In this document: positions 51,817 through 60,090 of the stretch, in pieces
Numbering within the stretch: the stretch's first letter is position 1
Layout of the letters: each line of letters opens with the position of its first letter
Source of the DNA: Litoreibacter ponti
GTDB taxonomy: Bacteria > Pseudomonadota > Alphaproteobacteria > Rhodobacterales > Rhodobacteraceae
Direction of reading: 5' to 3'
Assembly (NCBI RefSeq): GCF_003054285.1
Contig: NZ_QBKS01000001.1
Coordinates: 2,108,001-2,172,000, forward strand
DNA length: 64,000 bases
Notes under the pieces: generated by a model
Databases searched by the model: none
Seen by the model: the letters and a program-made list of their open reading frames with translations, nothing else
Told to the model about the DNA's origin: nothing
Position numbers and translations under genes: made by a program

Positions 51817-52716
51817 ATGTTCACCGTCGCAGCTCTTTACCATTTTACCCGTTTTGACGCGCCTGAGGCGCTGCGCGCGCCGCTTCTGTCACTTTGCGAG
51901 ACGGAAGGACTGCGCGGGACGCTGTTGTTGGCGCAAGAGGGTGTGAATGGAACGGTCGCCGGAAGCCTGCACGGGATCGAGGCACTGATCGCGCACCTTA
52001 AATCGCTGCCGGGATGTGCTGATCTGGACTACAAGCTGTCGCGCGCGCGCGAGATGCCGTTCAACCGTATGAAGGTTCGGCTCAAGCGCGAGATCGTGAC
52101 GATGGGGCAGCCTGACGTCGATCCAATGGCTGGAACCGGGCACTACGTCGACCCCGAAGATTGGAACGAGTTGATCTCGCAAGACGATGTGGCCGTCATC
52201 GACACCCGCAACGACTACGAGGTCGCGATTGGCACCTTTGACGGGGCGATTGACCCCGAAACCAAGTCCTTTGGCGAATTTCCCCAGTGGTGGCAGGAGA
52301 ACAAGGCCCGCTTCGAGGGCAAGAAGATCGCCATGTTTTGCACGGGCGGCATCCGCTGCGAAAAGTCGACCAATTATCTTCTGGGTCAAGGGGTGGAGGA
52401 TGTGTTTCACCTGAAGGGGGGTATCCTGAAATACCTCGAAGAAGTACCTGCGGACCGCAGCCTGTGGCAAGGCGACTGCTTTGTCTTCGACGGGCGGGTG
52501 TCTGTCGGCCATGCGCTGAAAGAAGGTCCACACCTCCTGTGCCATGCCTGCCGCCGGCCGCTTTTGCCCGAAGACACGGACCACGAAGCCTATGAGCAAG
52601 GCGTGTCCTGCGACCGCTGCATCGATGAGACGTCCGAGGCGGATAAGGCGCGGTTCCGGGAACGTCAGAAGCAAATCAACCTGGCCCGCGCACGGGGCGA
52701 GCGCCACTTGGGTTAA
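51817..52716 (+). CDS. trhO: tRNA uridine(34) hydroxylase TrhO (UPF0176)
   Basis: TrhO makes 5-hydroxyuridine at tRNA position 34 using oxygen. The 299-residue protein has an N-terminal acylphosphatase-like part (TVAALYHFTRFDAPEALRAP, EGVNGTVAGSLHGIEALIAH) and a rhodanese domain with VAVIDTRNDYEVAIGTFDGA and the active Cys in IAMFCTGGIRCEKSTNYLL. A C-terminal Cys cluster follows (LLCHACRRPLLPEDTDH, GVSCDRCID). Its TAA overlaps the convergent gene's TAA within TTAA at 52713-52716. Confidence 0.93.
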   Translation: MFTVAALYHFTRFDAPEALRAPLLSLCETEGLRGTLLLAQEGVNGTVAGSLHGIEALIAHLKSLPGCADLDYKLSRAREMPFNRMKVRLKREIVTMGQPDVDPMAGTGHYVDPEDWNELISQDDVAVIDTRNDYEVAIGTFDGAIDPETKSFGEFPQWWQENKARFEGKKIAMFCTGGIRCEKSTNYLLGQGVEDVFHLKGGILKYLEEVPADRSLWQGDCFVFDGRVSVGHALKEGPHLLCHACRRPLLPEDTDHEAYEQGVSCDRCIDETSEADKARFRERQKQINLARARGERHLG

Positions 52717-53873
52717 TTAGCCCTTTGAAAGAGGCGTGCGATACGCCGGGTGAGCGCCTGTGCGCCCCTGCGCGCGATCATTGATGTTGTGAAATCGTTG
52801 CGGAAGAAAGCGATCAATTCTTCGGGCGGCAAGCGACGCATGCGCGCGACGGAGCGGTCCCACTGGTCCGGCGAATAGCTTGCGGCGCGCGTGTTGGCGA
52901 GAAACCCCAACCTGTATTGCAAGGCGAGTTTTCGCTGGGTCGCGCGCTCCCATGCCTTGAGATCTCCTTGGTTGCAGTCGCTGAGCGCACGTCCCAAGGC
53001 CCAGCCCCGTTCGATGCAAATCCGGATGCCCTCGCCAAGCGTCGGCGTCGCCATATTCGCGCTGTCCCCAACCCGGACCACGCCGTCGAAAACCAGTTTC
53101 GGGTCGTAAGACACGGACGGCAAAATCCCCGCATTGACGTGGAAATCAGTTGGGCGCGGAAGGCTCATGCGCTGCAACGCTGGGCTTTCCATCAGGTGAG
53201 CCATGATGTCCTTTGGTGACTTGTCTGTGACCGGGTGGATCACCCCAACACCAAGCCGCAACGTCCGCGAGGTCGTCGGAAAAGCCCAGCCATAGCCTGT
53301 CGGTGTGGACGCACCGAAAAACAGCGCGGCGCGGTTCGGATCGTGGTTTGGGGCCGGGTATTCGTACTCGATCCCGATGCCGCGACGCTCCGGGGGATGC
53401 ACGAGGCCAAGCGATGCCAGCACCGCGCAATGCCAGCCCGTTGCGTCCACGATCCTGCGAGCCGTCAAGACCTCGTCCCCGCCATTCCTGCGGATCGTAA
53501 CTTCAAACTGCCCGTCGCTGCGGCGTGCAGACAGGAATTTCGTGCCGCACTCGATCGGGATGCGAGACTGCTCTGCCAGCCACTGATAAGTTCCGGTGAC
53601 GTCGAGGATGCCGACCGGATCGTGGCTCAGATCAAGCAACAGATGCTCCTTGTCGGAATAGATATCCGCAGAGTTAACCGGATGGGCGAGCCTGCGCGGG
53701 ATACCCAGCTTCGCCACGTCGCGCATCCACGACCCGCCGGAGGTGCGCACCGGAACTCCGATCTCGCGATCCTGATGGATCAGAAGCCCGTCGGTGCCTT
53801 GCGGCAGCCGCGAAGCGACCGCCAGTCCCGCCGGCCCGCCGCCCACGATCAAGATATCCACCGCCTGTGTCAT
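52713..53873 (-). CDS. FAD-dependent oxidoreductase (geranylgeranyl-reductase-like)
   Basis: The 386-residue protein opens DILIVGGGPAGLAVASRLPQ, the FAD GxGxxG fold. It has VDATGWHCAVLASLGLV and VRVGDSANMATPTLGEGIRI, the GD motif typical of aromatic hydroxylase/geranylgeranyl reductase families. The substrate may be an isoprenoid or aromatic compound. It lies next to the flagellar cluster, but its orientation and content do not link it. Confidence 0.82.
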   Translation of the reverse strand: MTQAVDILIVGGGPAGLAVASRLPQGTDGLLIHQDREIGVPVRTSGGSWMRDVAKLGIPRRLAHPVNSADIYSDKEHLLLDLSHDPVGILDVTGTYQWLAEQSRIPIECGTKFLSARRSDGQFEVTIRRNGGDEVLTARRIVDATGWHCAVLASLGLVHPPERRGIGIEYEYPAPNHDPNRAALFFGASTPTGYGWAFPTTSRTLRLGVGVIHPVTDKSPKDIMAHLMESPALQRMSLPRPTDFHVNAGILPSVSYDPKLVFDGVVRVGDSANMATPTLGEGIRICIERGWALGRALSDCNQGDLKAWERATQRKLALQYRLGFLANTRAASYSPDQWDRSVARMRRLPPEELIAFFRNDFTTSMIARRGAQALTRRIARLFQRAN

Positions 53874-53916
53874 TGGCCCCTTTTGCCACGGCAGGCGGGC
53901 GAACGGCAGCCCTAAC

Positions 53917-54378
53917 TCACTCGGCCGTATCGGCTTCCAGCTCTGACAGGTAGGCTGCGACCTGTCGCGCAGTCGGCCCCGGAAGACGCCGCATCATGGC
54001 AACGCGGTCCGGCTTGGGGAAGCCCATCATCTGCTTGGCGATCAGAACAGGATGCTGCATCGGCAAGTCCGTATCGAGCGGGAGTGGTGCGGTCACCTCC
54101 GGGCGCGCTTCGGGCTCCGGAGACGGTTTGGGGCGCAGGCGCTGCGCCACCCGTGGATCGGCGAGGGTCTTGACCAGCTTGGCCAGCGCGGCGCTCATAT
54201 CCGGCGCATTCATAGGCTCTGGTGACGGCTGCACGGCGGTTCTAGCCAGATCTTTGAAGAACGGATGTTTGGACGATTTGGCAAAATCCGCGCCAAGCAT
54301 CGAGACAAGCATGCGCGCCTTCTTGACTTGCTCTGGCGAGACGGGCGTGGCGGAAGAGGATTGTGGTTCGGGCATCAA
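53917..54378 (-). CDS. Flagellar-cluster protein of unknown function
   Basis: The 153-residue cytoplasmic protein is helical at both ends with a Pro/Glu-rich middle, including RLRPKPSPEPEARPEV. The opening VKKARMLVSMLGADFAKSSK and closing LPGPTARQVAAYLSELEADT suggest small helical binding modules. No known flagellar domain was recognised. It overlaps fliP by four bases and ends the left flagellar arm, so it is likely a flagellar accessory protein. Confidence 0.6.
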   Translation of the reverse strand: MMPEPQSSSATPVSPEQVKKARMLVSMLGADFAKSSKHPFFKDLARTAVQPSPEPMNAPDMSAALAKLVKTLADPRVAQRLRPKPSPEPEARPEVTAPLPLDTDLPMQHPVLIAKQMMGFPKPDRVAMMRRLPGPTARQVAAYLSELEADTAE

Positions 54379-55103
54379 AAGTAACTCCTTACAAGGGCGC
54401 CTGAGATCAGGCTCCAGCCATCGGCGACGGCGAAAAAGGCAAGCTTAAAGGGCAAAGAGACGATTGCCGGCGGCACCATCATCATGCCCATCGACATCAG
54501 AACTGCGGCGACGACCAGATCGATGATCAGGAAAGGCAAAAAGATCAAAAAGCCAATCTGGAAGGCGCGTTCGATCTCGCTGAGCATGAAGGACGGGATC
54601 AAGATGGACAGCGGCGCGTCGCGCGGGGCGCCGTCCGGCACATTGGGGCGCAAGTCGACCAGCGTCTGAAACGTATCGAGGTCCAGTCGCGCCGCCATGA
54701 AGCCGCGGAAGGGCTCGATCACGCGCGGAAAAGCCTGCTCTACGGTCAGGCTGCCTTCACTCAGGGGTTGCAGGCCGTCGTTCCAGCTTTGCGTGAACAC
54801 CGGGTCCATCACGAAATACGTCAGGAACAGAGCGAGGCTTACGATCAGCATGTTCGGCGGCGCCTGCTGCAATCCGATGGCCTGACGCAGGATCGACAGG
54901 ACGGTCACCACGAAGGGGAAACAGGTGATCATGATCGCAATGCCGGGTGCCAGGCTCAGCACCGTCAGCAAGGCGATCAGCTGCAAGGCCCGCGCGCTCA
55001 GGCTTGTCTCGTCTCCAAGCGTGATCGAGAAGTCCTGCGCGGCGGCTGGCATGGCCGCCACGACCAGCACCGCAACGGCCCAAAGGGCGGCTGTTCGCGT
55101 CAT
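54375..55103 (-). CDS. fliP: Flagellar export-gate protein FliP
   Basis: FliP is a pore component of the flagellar type III export gate. The 242-residue protein has a cleavable signal (ending PAAAQDFSITLG) and four membrane segments. Family blocks include LSLAPGIAIMITCFPFVVTV, LRQAIGLQQAPPNMLIVSLA and VVAAVLMSMGMMMVPPAIVS. FliQ and FliR are not in this window. Confidence 0.96.
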   Translation of the reverse strand: MTRTAALWAVAVLVVAAMPAAAQDFSITLGDETSLSARALQLIALLTVLSLAPGIAIMITCFPFVVTVLSILRQAIGLQQAPPNMLIVSLALFLTYFVMDPVFTQSWNDGLQPLSEGSLTVEQAFPRVIEPFRGFMAARLDLDTFQTLVDLRPNVPDGAPRDAPLSILIPSFMLSEIERAFQIGFLIFLPFLIIDLVVAAVLMSMGMMMVPPAIVSLPFKLAFFAVADGWSLISGALVRSYF

Positions 55104-55378
55104 GCAAGACCGGCGGCGGGCGAGCCGATTTCCGTCAAGCGCACGGCAAGGCCACTGTCTTCGCCGTCTTCGGATGTCTCAAGGAAGCCCTTTGCGATCA
55201 GTTTCTCGCCGACATACACCTCGACCGGATCGTCGATCTGACTGTCCAACGGCAAAACGGCGTCAGGGCCCAGCTCCATGAGTTGTTTGACCGTGGGGCG
55301 TGCCCCCCCGACGCAAACGCGCACATCGACGCTGACCCCGGTCAAGACATCTTCGGACAGGCTCGCAGGATCAGGCAT
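55100..55378 (-). CDS. fliN: Flagellar switch protein FliN
   Basis: The 92-residue protein is a FliN/SpoA surface-presentation domain: LTGVSVDVRVCVGGARPTVK, LMELGPDAVLPLDSQIDDPV and VEVYVGEKLIAKGFLE. It forms part of the C-ring that reverses or brakes the motor. The start at 55378 begins the conserved region and overlaps fliH by eight bases; its stop overlaps the fliP start. Confidence 0.92.
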   Translation of the reverse strand: MPDPASLSEDVLTGVSVDVRVCVGGARPTVKQLMELGPDAVLPLDSQIDDPVEVYVGEKLIAKGFLETSEDGEDSGLAVRLTEIGSPAAGLA

Positions 55379-55973
55379 GGGATGCCTCCTTCTCTTCGGT
55401 AAATGAGTAAAAATCGTCGATGCTGGATTGAATCGTCTCGATCGTCTGCTCGAGATCGATGCGCAACTGGCTATCATCAAGCTTCAGAACTGCCTGAGAC
55501 GTCGTCAGAGTCGGTTCCGGCTTGATCTCGATCGGAAATTTCACGTGCTGCCCCACCAGATCGGTCAGCATCTCAACACTGTCGGGCGCGCAGATCAGGG
55601 TTGCCGACGGCTCGATCCGATCAACGACCTCTTGCATCAACTCGACAACGCGGGCACCGAGTGCTTCGGCCCCCAGCTTGGGCAGGATCGCGTCCACCAT
55701 GGATTGCAGGACCGGACGCATGGAGGCGACGGCATGTTGGCGCGCCTCGAAATAAGTGAAGTTGAGCTCTTGCAGGGCGGACGAAAGCTCTTCCTTCAGC
55801 TCCATCTCGCGGGTCTCCTTGGACTCAACTCCGTCTTTCCATCCGCACTTGTAGCCTTCGTCGAATGCTTCGCGCTTCGCGGCCGCGTCGATCACGCCAC
55901 GTTCGGCATCGGCAGCCTTGCGCGCGGCCACCTCGGCATTCGAGAAATCCTCCAGGAACGCGGACTTGCTCAT
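55371..55973 (-). CDS. fliH: FliH-like flagellar export regulator
   Basis: The 200-residue cytoplasmic protein has an N-terminal Ala-rich helix, AFDEGYKCGWKDGVESKE (a G-x3-G-like turn), long amphipathic helices and a C-terminal domain that matches the FliH/V-ATPase E-type layout. FliH binds the FliI ATPase and docks it on the export gate. Its position between fliF and fliN supports the call. Sequence conservation in FliH is low, so the assignment rests partly on context. Confidence 0.75.
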   Translation of the reverse strand: MSKSAFLEDFSNAEVAARKAADAERGVIDAAAKREAFDEGYKCGWKDGVESKETREMELKEELSSALQELNFTYFEARQHAVASMRPVLQSMVDAILPKLGAEALGARVVELMQEVVDRIEPSATLICAPDSVEMLTDLVGQHVKFPIEIKPEPTLTTSQAVLKLDDSQLRIDLEQTIETIQSSIDDFYSFTEEKEASHA

Positions 55974-57646
55974 TCTGCATTCACTTCCGGGGTCTCGATC
56001 CAGCTTTTGAGCACCTCGACGGTCTCGTCCTGCCGCTCGTCGATCAGGGATTTCAGCCGCTCAACGGGATCGTCCGAGACCGCCTTGGCGCTTGCCGGAT
56101 CCGGCAGCATGGCCACTTGATTGCCCTGCCCTGCGGGTGGGAGCAATTGTGTGGTCGGTCCCGAAATCGCGCCCGGCCCTTCGATCTGTCCGTCGAGACC
56201 CGCCGGAGGCGCAGACGGCGCCGGCAAGAGCTCGGCCTCAGGCAGCGTTTTGAGATTCGCGCCGGTCAGGATCGGGCGCAGCACGAACAGACCCAAAGCC
56301 AAGACGACGGTCGCGGCGATGCCCATCTTCGCCAGTCCCATGATGTCCAATGGCCGCTCGGAGACCCAGCCATTCTCCGGCGTTTCGGCGGTCGCTGGGT
56401 CGAGCGACAGGTCCATCGAGCGCAAAGTCACCGAATCGCCACGCGCCTCGTCGAACCCGATGGCTGATTTTACCAATTCCTCCAGCGCCGCCATTTCTTC
56501 TTCGCTGCGCGGTGTCCAGACCTCTTGTCCCGCGTCGTTGACCTCCCGCGTGCCGTCAACCAATACGGCGACCGTCACGCGCTTGATGGACCCGGCCATC
56601 CGCCGCATTTCGCGCGTCGTCTCGGAGATCTCGTAGTTCACGACCTCTCGCGTGTCGGTGCTTTGGTCCGACGAATCGCTTCCGCCCTGCCCGTCGCCCT
56701 CTGGCAGATTGCTGGCCACGGTTACGCCCGCGCCGCCCTGGTTTTGCGACGAGCTGGACGTCTCCTGGGTGTTCGTGCTGATGGCCACGCGACTGTCGGG
56801 ATCGACCTTGCGCTCGACGATCGTTTCCTCGTCCGTGAGCGTGTCGACATTGACCTCGACCACCGCGCCGCCCATGCCGGTGCGCGCCATAATAATACGT
56901 TCTACATTTTGTTTCAGACGCGCTGCGTGCTCCTGCGTCGCGGCGGCAGGCGAGGCCTCTCCGGTCTGGGCCATTACCACCCCAAGATCGGCATTGATGA
57001 TCGAGACATCCTTCGGTTGCAGCCCGGCCACGGCCGAGGCGACAAGATAACGGATCGCCTCAGCCGTTTGGTCGGAGACATTACCGCCATTGCCCCGAAT
57101 CGAAACGGATGCCGTGGGTGCAACTGTTTGACGAAACGGGCTTTTCGAGGCCTGTGCGATATGAACCCGCGCGGCCGAAATATTGGGATTTGAGACGATT
57201 GTGCGCCCCAACTCACCTTCCTTGGCACGCAAATACGCGGCATCAAACATTTGCGATGTCGTGCCGAATCCGCTGAGACTATCGAGCAATTCGTACCCGT
57301 CCCCGACATTTGCGGGCAGGCCTTCGCCCGCGAGGGTCAGTCGCAACTGATCCCGCTGTGTCGAATCGACGAAAATCGCACCGGCGCGTACTTCGAATGG
57401 TACCTTCTTGGCCTCGAGCTGCGCGATGACATCTCCGGCAGCCGATGGCGGCAGACCGCTATAGAGCAAGGCCATGTTCGGGGTCGCGGCGACCCGCGCC
57501 ATGAACAAGACACCAAGCATCACAACAACCGCGGACCCGATTACAATCACCCGTTTTCGGGCGTCCAACGCATTCCAGACGTCAAGAAACTGCTGCACCG
57601 GCAAACCTCTCATATCTGCGAGTCGTTCTGACCCGCTTGAGGCCAC
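55970..57646 (-). CDS. fliF: Flagellar MS-ring protein FliF
   Basis: FliF forms the MS ring in the inner membrane. The 558-residue protein has an N-terminal membrane helix (VIVIGSAVVVMLGVLFMARV), the periplasmic YscJ/FliF domain (MALLYSGLPPSAAGDVIAQL, YELLDSLSGFGTTSQMFDAA, AYLRAKEGELGRTI), a C-terminal membrane helix (about 430-450) and a cytoplasmic tail that binds FliG. The start is either GTG at 57646 or ATG at 57613; neither has a strong Shine-Dalgarno. It is divergent from fliL with a CtrA-like box between them. Confidence 0.96.
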   Translation of the reverse strand: MASSGSERLADMRGLPVQQFLDVWNALDARKRVIVIGSAVVVMLGVLFMARVAATPNMALLYSGLPPSAAGDVIAQLEAKKVPFEVRAGAIFVDSTQRDQLRLTLAGEGLPANVGDGYELLDSLSGFGTTSQMFDAAYLRAKEGELGRTIVSNPNISAARVHIAQASKSPFRQTVAPTASVSIRGNGGNVSDQTAEAIRYLVASAVAGLQPKDVSIINADLGVVMAQTGEASPAAATQEHAARLKQNVERIIMARTGMGGAVVEVNVDTLTDEETIVERKVDPDSRVAISTNTQETSSSSQNQGGAGVTVASNLPEGDGQGGSDSSDQSTDTREVVNYEISETTREMRRMAGSIKRVTVAVLVDGTREVNDAGQEVWTPRSEEEMAALEELVKSAIGFDEARGDSVTLRSMDLSLDPATAETPENGWVSERPLDIMGLAKMGIAATVVLALGLFVLRPILTGANLKTLPEAELLPAPSAPPAGLDGQIEGPGAISGPTTQLLPPAGQGNQVAMLPDPASAKAVSDDPVERLKSLIDERQDETVEVLKSWIETPEVNAE

Positions 57647-57661
57647 TTAAAGTGATCAGCC

Positions 57662-57676
57662 TTAACAATCGGTTAG
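57662..57676. promoter_or_regulatory. CtrA-like box in the fliF-fliL spacer
   Basis: TTAA (57662-57665), seven bases, then TTAG (57673-57676). The alphaproteobacterial CtrA consensus is TTAA-N7-TTAA, so this is a one-base mismatch. It lies in the 72-base spacer between divergent fliF and fliL, where one site could control both arms. Confidence 0.45.
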
Positions 57677-57718
57677 TCGATTACCCGCTATACCGGAAAA
57701 AAGTTTGAGAGAATCGAG

Positions 57719-58201
57719 ATGGCTGACGAAGAGATCTCTGAAGAAGAAGCGCCCAAGAAAAAGGGCAAGCTTGGCCTGATCATAGGGTTGGTCCTGCTGC
57801 TGCTTGGTGGTGGCGGTGGCTTCTTTGCGGTGTATTCCGGGATGATCCTCGGAGGAGACGCGCAGGCCGCGGCAGAAGCGTCTGATGAGACCGAGCCGCT
57901 TCCACAAATCGTCTTCGTGCCGCTGGAGCCGCTCATTATCAATGTCGGTCGTGGCGGGGGGCAGCAATTGCGGTTTCGCGCCGAATTGGAAGTCGTACCG
58001 GAACGCGAAGCCGACGTCGCGCTGCTGATGCCCCGGATTCTCGACGTCTTGAACGGCTATTTGCGCGCCGTTGAAGTCGACGAACTTCAAGACCCGGCCT
58101 CGCTGATCAAACTGCGCGCGCAAATGCTGCGACGCATCAGAATTGTGACTGGAGACGGACATGTCCGCGACCTTCTGATCACTGAATTTGTCTTTACGTG
58201 A
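57719..58201 (+). CDS. fliL: Flagellar basal-body protein FliL
   Basis: The 160-residue protein has a basic N terminus, one membrane helix (LGLIIGLVLLLLGGGGGFFA) and a periplasmic FliL domain (VFVPLEPLIINVGRGGGQQL, LRAQMLRRIRIVTGDGHVRD, ending LLITEFVFT). FliL surrounds and stabilises stator units. It is the first gene of the right flagellar arm and lies ten bases before the DUF6468 gene. Confidence 0.94.
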   Translation: MADEEISEEEAPKKKGKLGLIIGLVLLLLGGGGGFFAVYSGMILGGDAQAAAEASDETEPLPQIVFVPLEPLIINVGRGGGQQLRFRAELEVVPEREADVALLMPRILDVLNGYLRAVEVDELQDPASLIKLRAQMLRRIRIVTGDGHVRDLLITEFVFT

Positions 58202-58211
58202 GGAAGCACTG

Positions 58212-58592
58212 ATGGATTTCTTTGCCGATATTCTACTCGGGTTTGGCGCGCTCTTCGCGGCCGTTTATTGCCTGATCCTGTCGCGAAAGCTCTCGAAGCT
58301 CAAAGGGCTGGACCAGGACCTTGGCAGCGCGATCGCTATCTTGTCGAAACAGGTCGACGAAATGACCAAGGTCCTGACGGAGGCCAAGGAAACCGCGACG
58401 GAGTCCAGTCGTGAGCTTGAAGACAAAACCAGCTCTGCCAAGGAAATAGCCGATCGCTTGGAAATGATGATTGCGGCGTTACATGACTTGCCCGATCCCA
58501 GCTCCGGTGACGCCGCCTCTGCCCCGGAAGAGGAATCCGACAAGACCGTCACCATGTTCATGCGCAACGCATCACGAAAGCAGGCCAGCTGA
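58212..58592 (+). CDS. DUF6468 flagellar-cluster membrane protein
   Basis: The 126-residue protein has one N-terminal helix (DILLGFGALFAAVYCLILSR) and then a long cytoplasmic coiled coil (LGSAIAILSKQVDEMTKVLT, RELEDKTSSAKEIADRLEMM). GAGGAAG precedes the ATG at 58212. It sits between fliL and motE, and such proteins occur only in this flagellar context in alphaproteobacteria. It may link FliL or the C-ring to the stator, by inference. Confidence 0.8.
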   Translation: MDFFADILLGFGALFAAVYCLILSRKLSKLKGLDQDLGSAIAILSKQVDEMTKVLTEAKETATESSRELEDKTSSAKEIADRLEMMIAALHDLPDPSSGDAASAPEEESDKTVTMFMRNASRKQAS

Positions 58593-59170
58593 TGTCGCGC
58601 GCAAGAAAACACACGCGACCGCGCGGGATCGCGGCGTTCATCGTCTTGATGTTGGTCGCATCAGGGACATTGCGACTGGGTGAAGCCGGCGTCGCAATCG
58701 CGAAAAACGCGCAAGGAACGGGTAATGCGATCGAACGTGCCGAAGCTGCGTCTGGCGGAAATTCGGACCTCTCAGAGCTGATGGACATGCTCAACGCACG
58801 ATCAAAACGCCTTGATGAACGGGAAGCCAGCCTTCTGGCCCGCGCCGAAGCGCTGGAAGAGGCGGAATCCATGATCAAGGAAGACTTGGCCCGTCTCGAA
58901 GCGGTCGAAAAGCAACTTGCCGCAACCATCGCGCGGGTGGACGGCGCGTCTGAACAGGACGTGCTGCAGCTCACGACAGTCTATGAGACGATGAAACCTA
59001 AAGTCGCAGCGCAGCTGTTCGAGCAAATGGCACCGGAATTCGCCGCAGGATTTCTAGGGCAGATGAACGCAGCGTCCGCTGCCGGGATCATGTCCGCGCT
59101 ATCGGCAGAGAAAGCGCATGAAGTCAGCGTCATCATCGCCGGTCGCAACGCTGACGCGCCCAAAGATTAA
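58592..59170 (+). CDS. motE: MotE-like stator accessory protein
   Basis: The 192-residue protein has a signal/anchor segment (GIAAFIVLMLVASGTLRLGE), a long coiled coil (about 70-115, RSKRLDEREASLLARAEALE) and a C-terminal MgtE-N-like domain (TTVYETMKPKVAAQLFEQMA, FLGQMNAASAAGIMSALSAE). Rhizobial MotE has this layout and chaperones periplasmic MotC. It overlaps the DUF6468 gene by one base and precedes motA. Confidence 0.8.
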   Translation: MSRARKHTRPRGIAAFIVLMLVASGTLRLGEAGVAIAKNAQGTGNAIERAEAASGGNSDLSELMDMLNARSKRLDEREASLLARAEALEEAESMIKEDLARLEAVEKQLAATIARVDGASEQDVLQLTTVYETMKPKVAAQLFEQMAPEFAAGFLGQMNAASAAGIMSALSAEKAHEVSVIIAGRNADAPKD

Positions 59171-59220
59171 GTGGATCGACTTAAGATGAGGAATTTGATG
59201 ACGGCTGTTGGGGACGCGAA

Positions 59221-60090
59221 ATGGTAGGGATCGTCGGCGTTATTGTGGTCTTCGTGATGGTGTTTGGTGGGTATCTTGCCGCCGGGGGCAAGATGGGCAT
59301 TATCCTCAAGTCACTACCTTTCGAATTTACAATGATTGGCGGCGCTGCCGCGGGCGCGTTCTTGATCAGCAATGATTTTGCTGGCGTGAAACACACTCTC
59401 AAAGACATCGGAAAGGTCTTCAAGGGCCCCAAATGGAACAAACAGGACTATCAGGACCTTCTCTGCTTGCTGTTTGAGTTGTTGCGCGTTGCGCGCCGTA
59501 GCCCGGTTGAACTGGAACCACATATCGAGGCACCGGAAACATCAGAGATATTCGGCCGCTATCCGAAGATCCAAGGCGATACTGAGTCAGTCGCGCTTAT
59601 CTGCGACACACTTCGTGCGGCTGGCATGAACTACGATGATCCACATCAGGTCGAAGAGGTCCTTGAAAAGCGCATCGAGGGCAATATTCACCACGCGCAG
59701 CATTCCAGTCATGCGTTACAGACAGTCGCAGACGGCCTTCCCGCTTTGGGAATTGTCGCGGCAGTTCTGGGCGTGATTAAGACAATGGGGTCAATCGACC
59801 AACCGCCCGAAGTTCTTGGCAAACTCATCGGGGGCGCCTTGGTCGGGACGTTTCTGGGAGTTTTTCTTGCCTACGGCTTCGTCGGACCATTCGCGGCCAA
59901 AGTCAAAACCGTCGTTGAAGACGAAAGCCACTTCCAGCTGCTCATCAGAGAGGTTCTGATCGCGAACCTTCACCAGCATTCCGTCAACAATTGTATCGAG
60001 GTCGGTCGGCAAAACACGCCAGGTTCAATGCGACCAAGTTTTTCGGATCTCGATGAAGCGCTCAAGTCGACAAAGAAAGACGCCGCGTGA
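59221..60090 (+). CDS. motA: Flagellar motor stator protein MotA
   Basis: The 289-residue protein has the four-helix MotA pattern: VGIVGVIVVFVMVFGGYLAA at the N terminus, LPFEFTMIGGAAAGAFLISN, a cytoplasmic loop with HHAQHSSHALQTVADGLPAL, and the C-terminal helix pair VAAVLGVIKTMGSIDQPPEV and LVGTFLGVFLAYGFVGPFAA. It conducts ions with MotB; no motB is in the window. A nine-codon ORF (59198-59227) overlaps its start. Its 3' end overlaps the next gene by four bases. Confidence 0.95.
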   Translation: MVGIVGVIVVFVMVFGGYLAAGGKMGIILKSLPFEFTMIGGAAAGAFLISNDFAGVKHTLKDIGKVFKGPKWNKQDYQDLLCLLFELLRVARRSPVELEPHIEAPETSEIFGRYPKIQGDTESVALICDTLRAAGMNYDDPHQVEEVLEKRIEGNIHHAQHSSHALQTVADGLPALGIVAAVLGVIKTMGSIDQPPEVLGKLIGGALVGTFLGVFLAYGFVGPFAAKVKTVVEDESHFQLLIREVLIANLHQHSVNNCIEVGRQNTPGSMRPSFSDLDEALKSTKKDAA

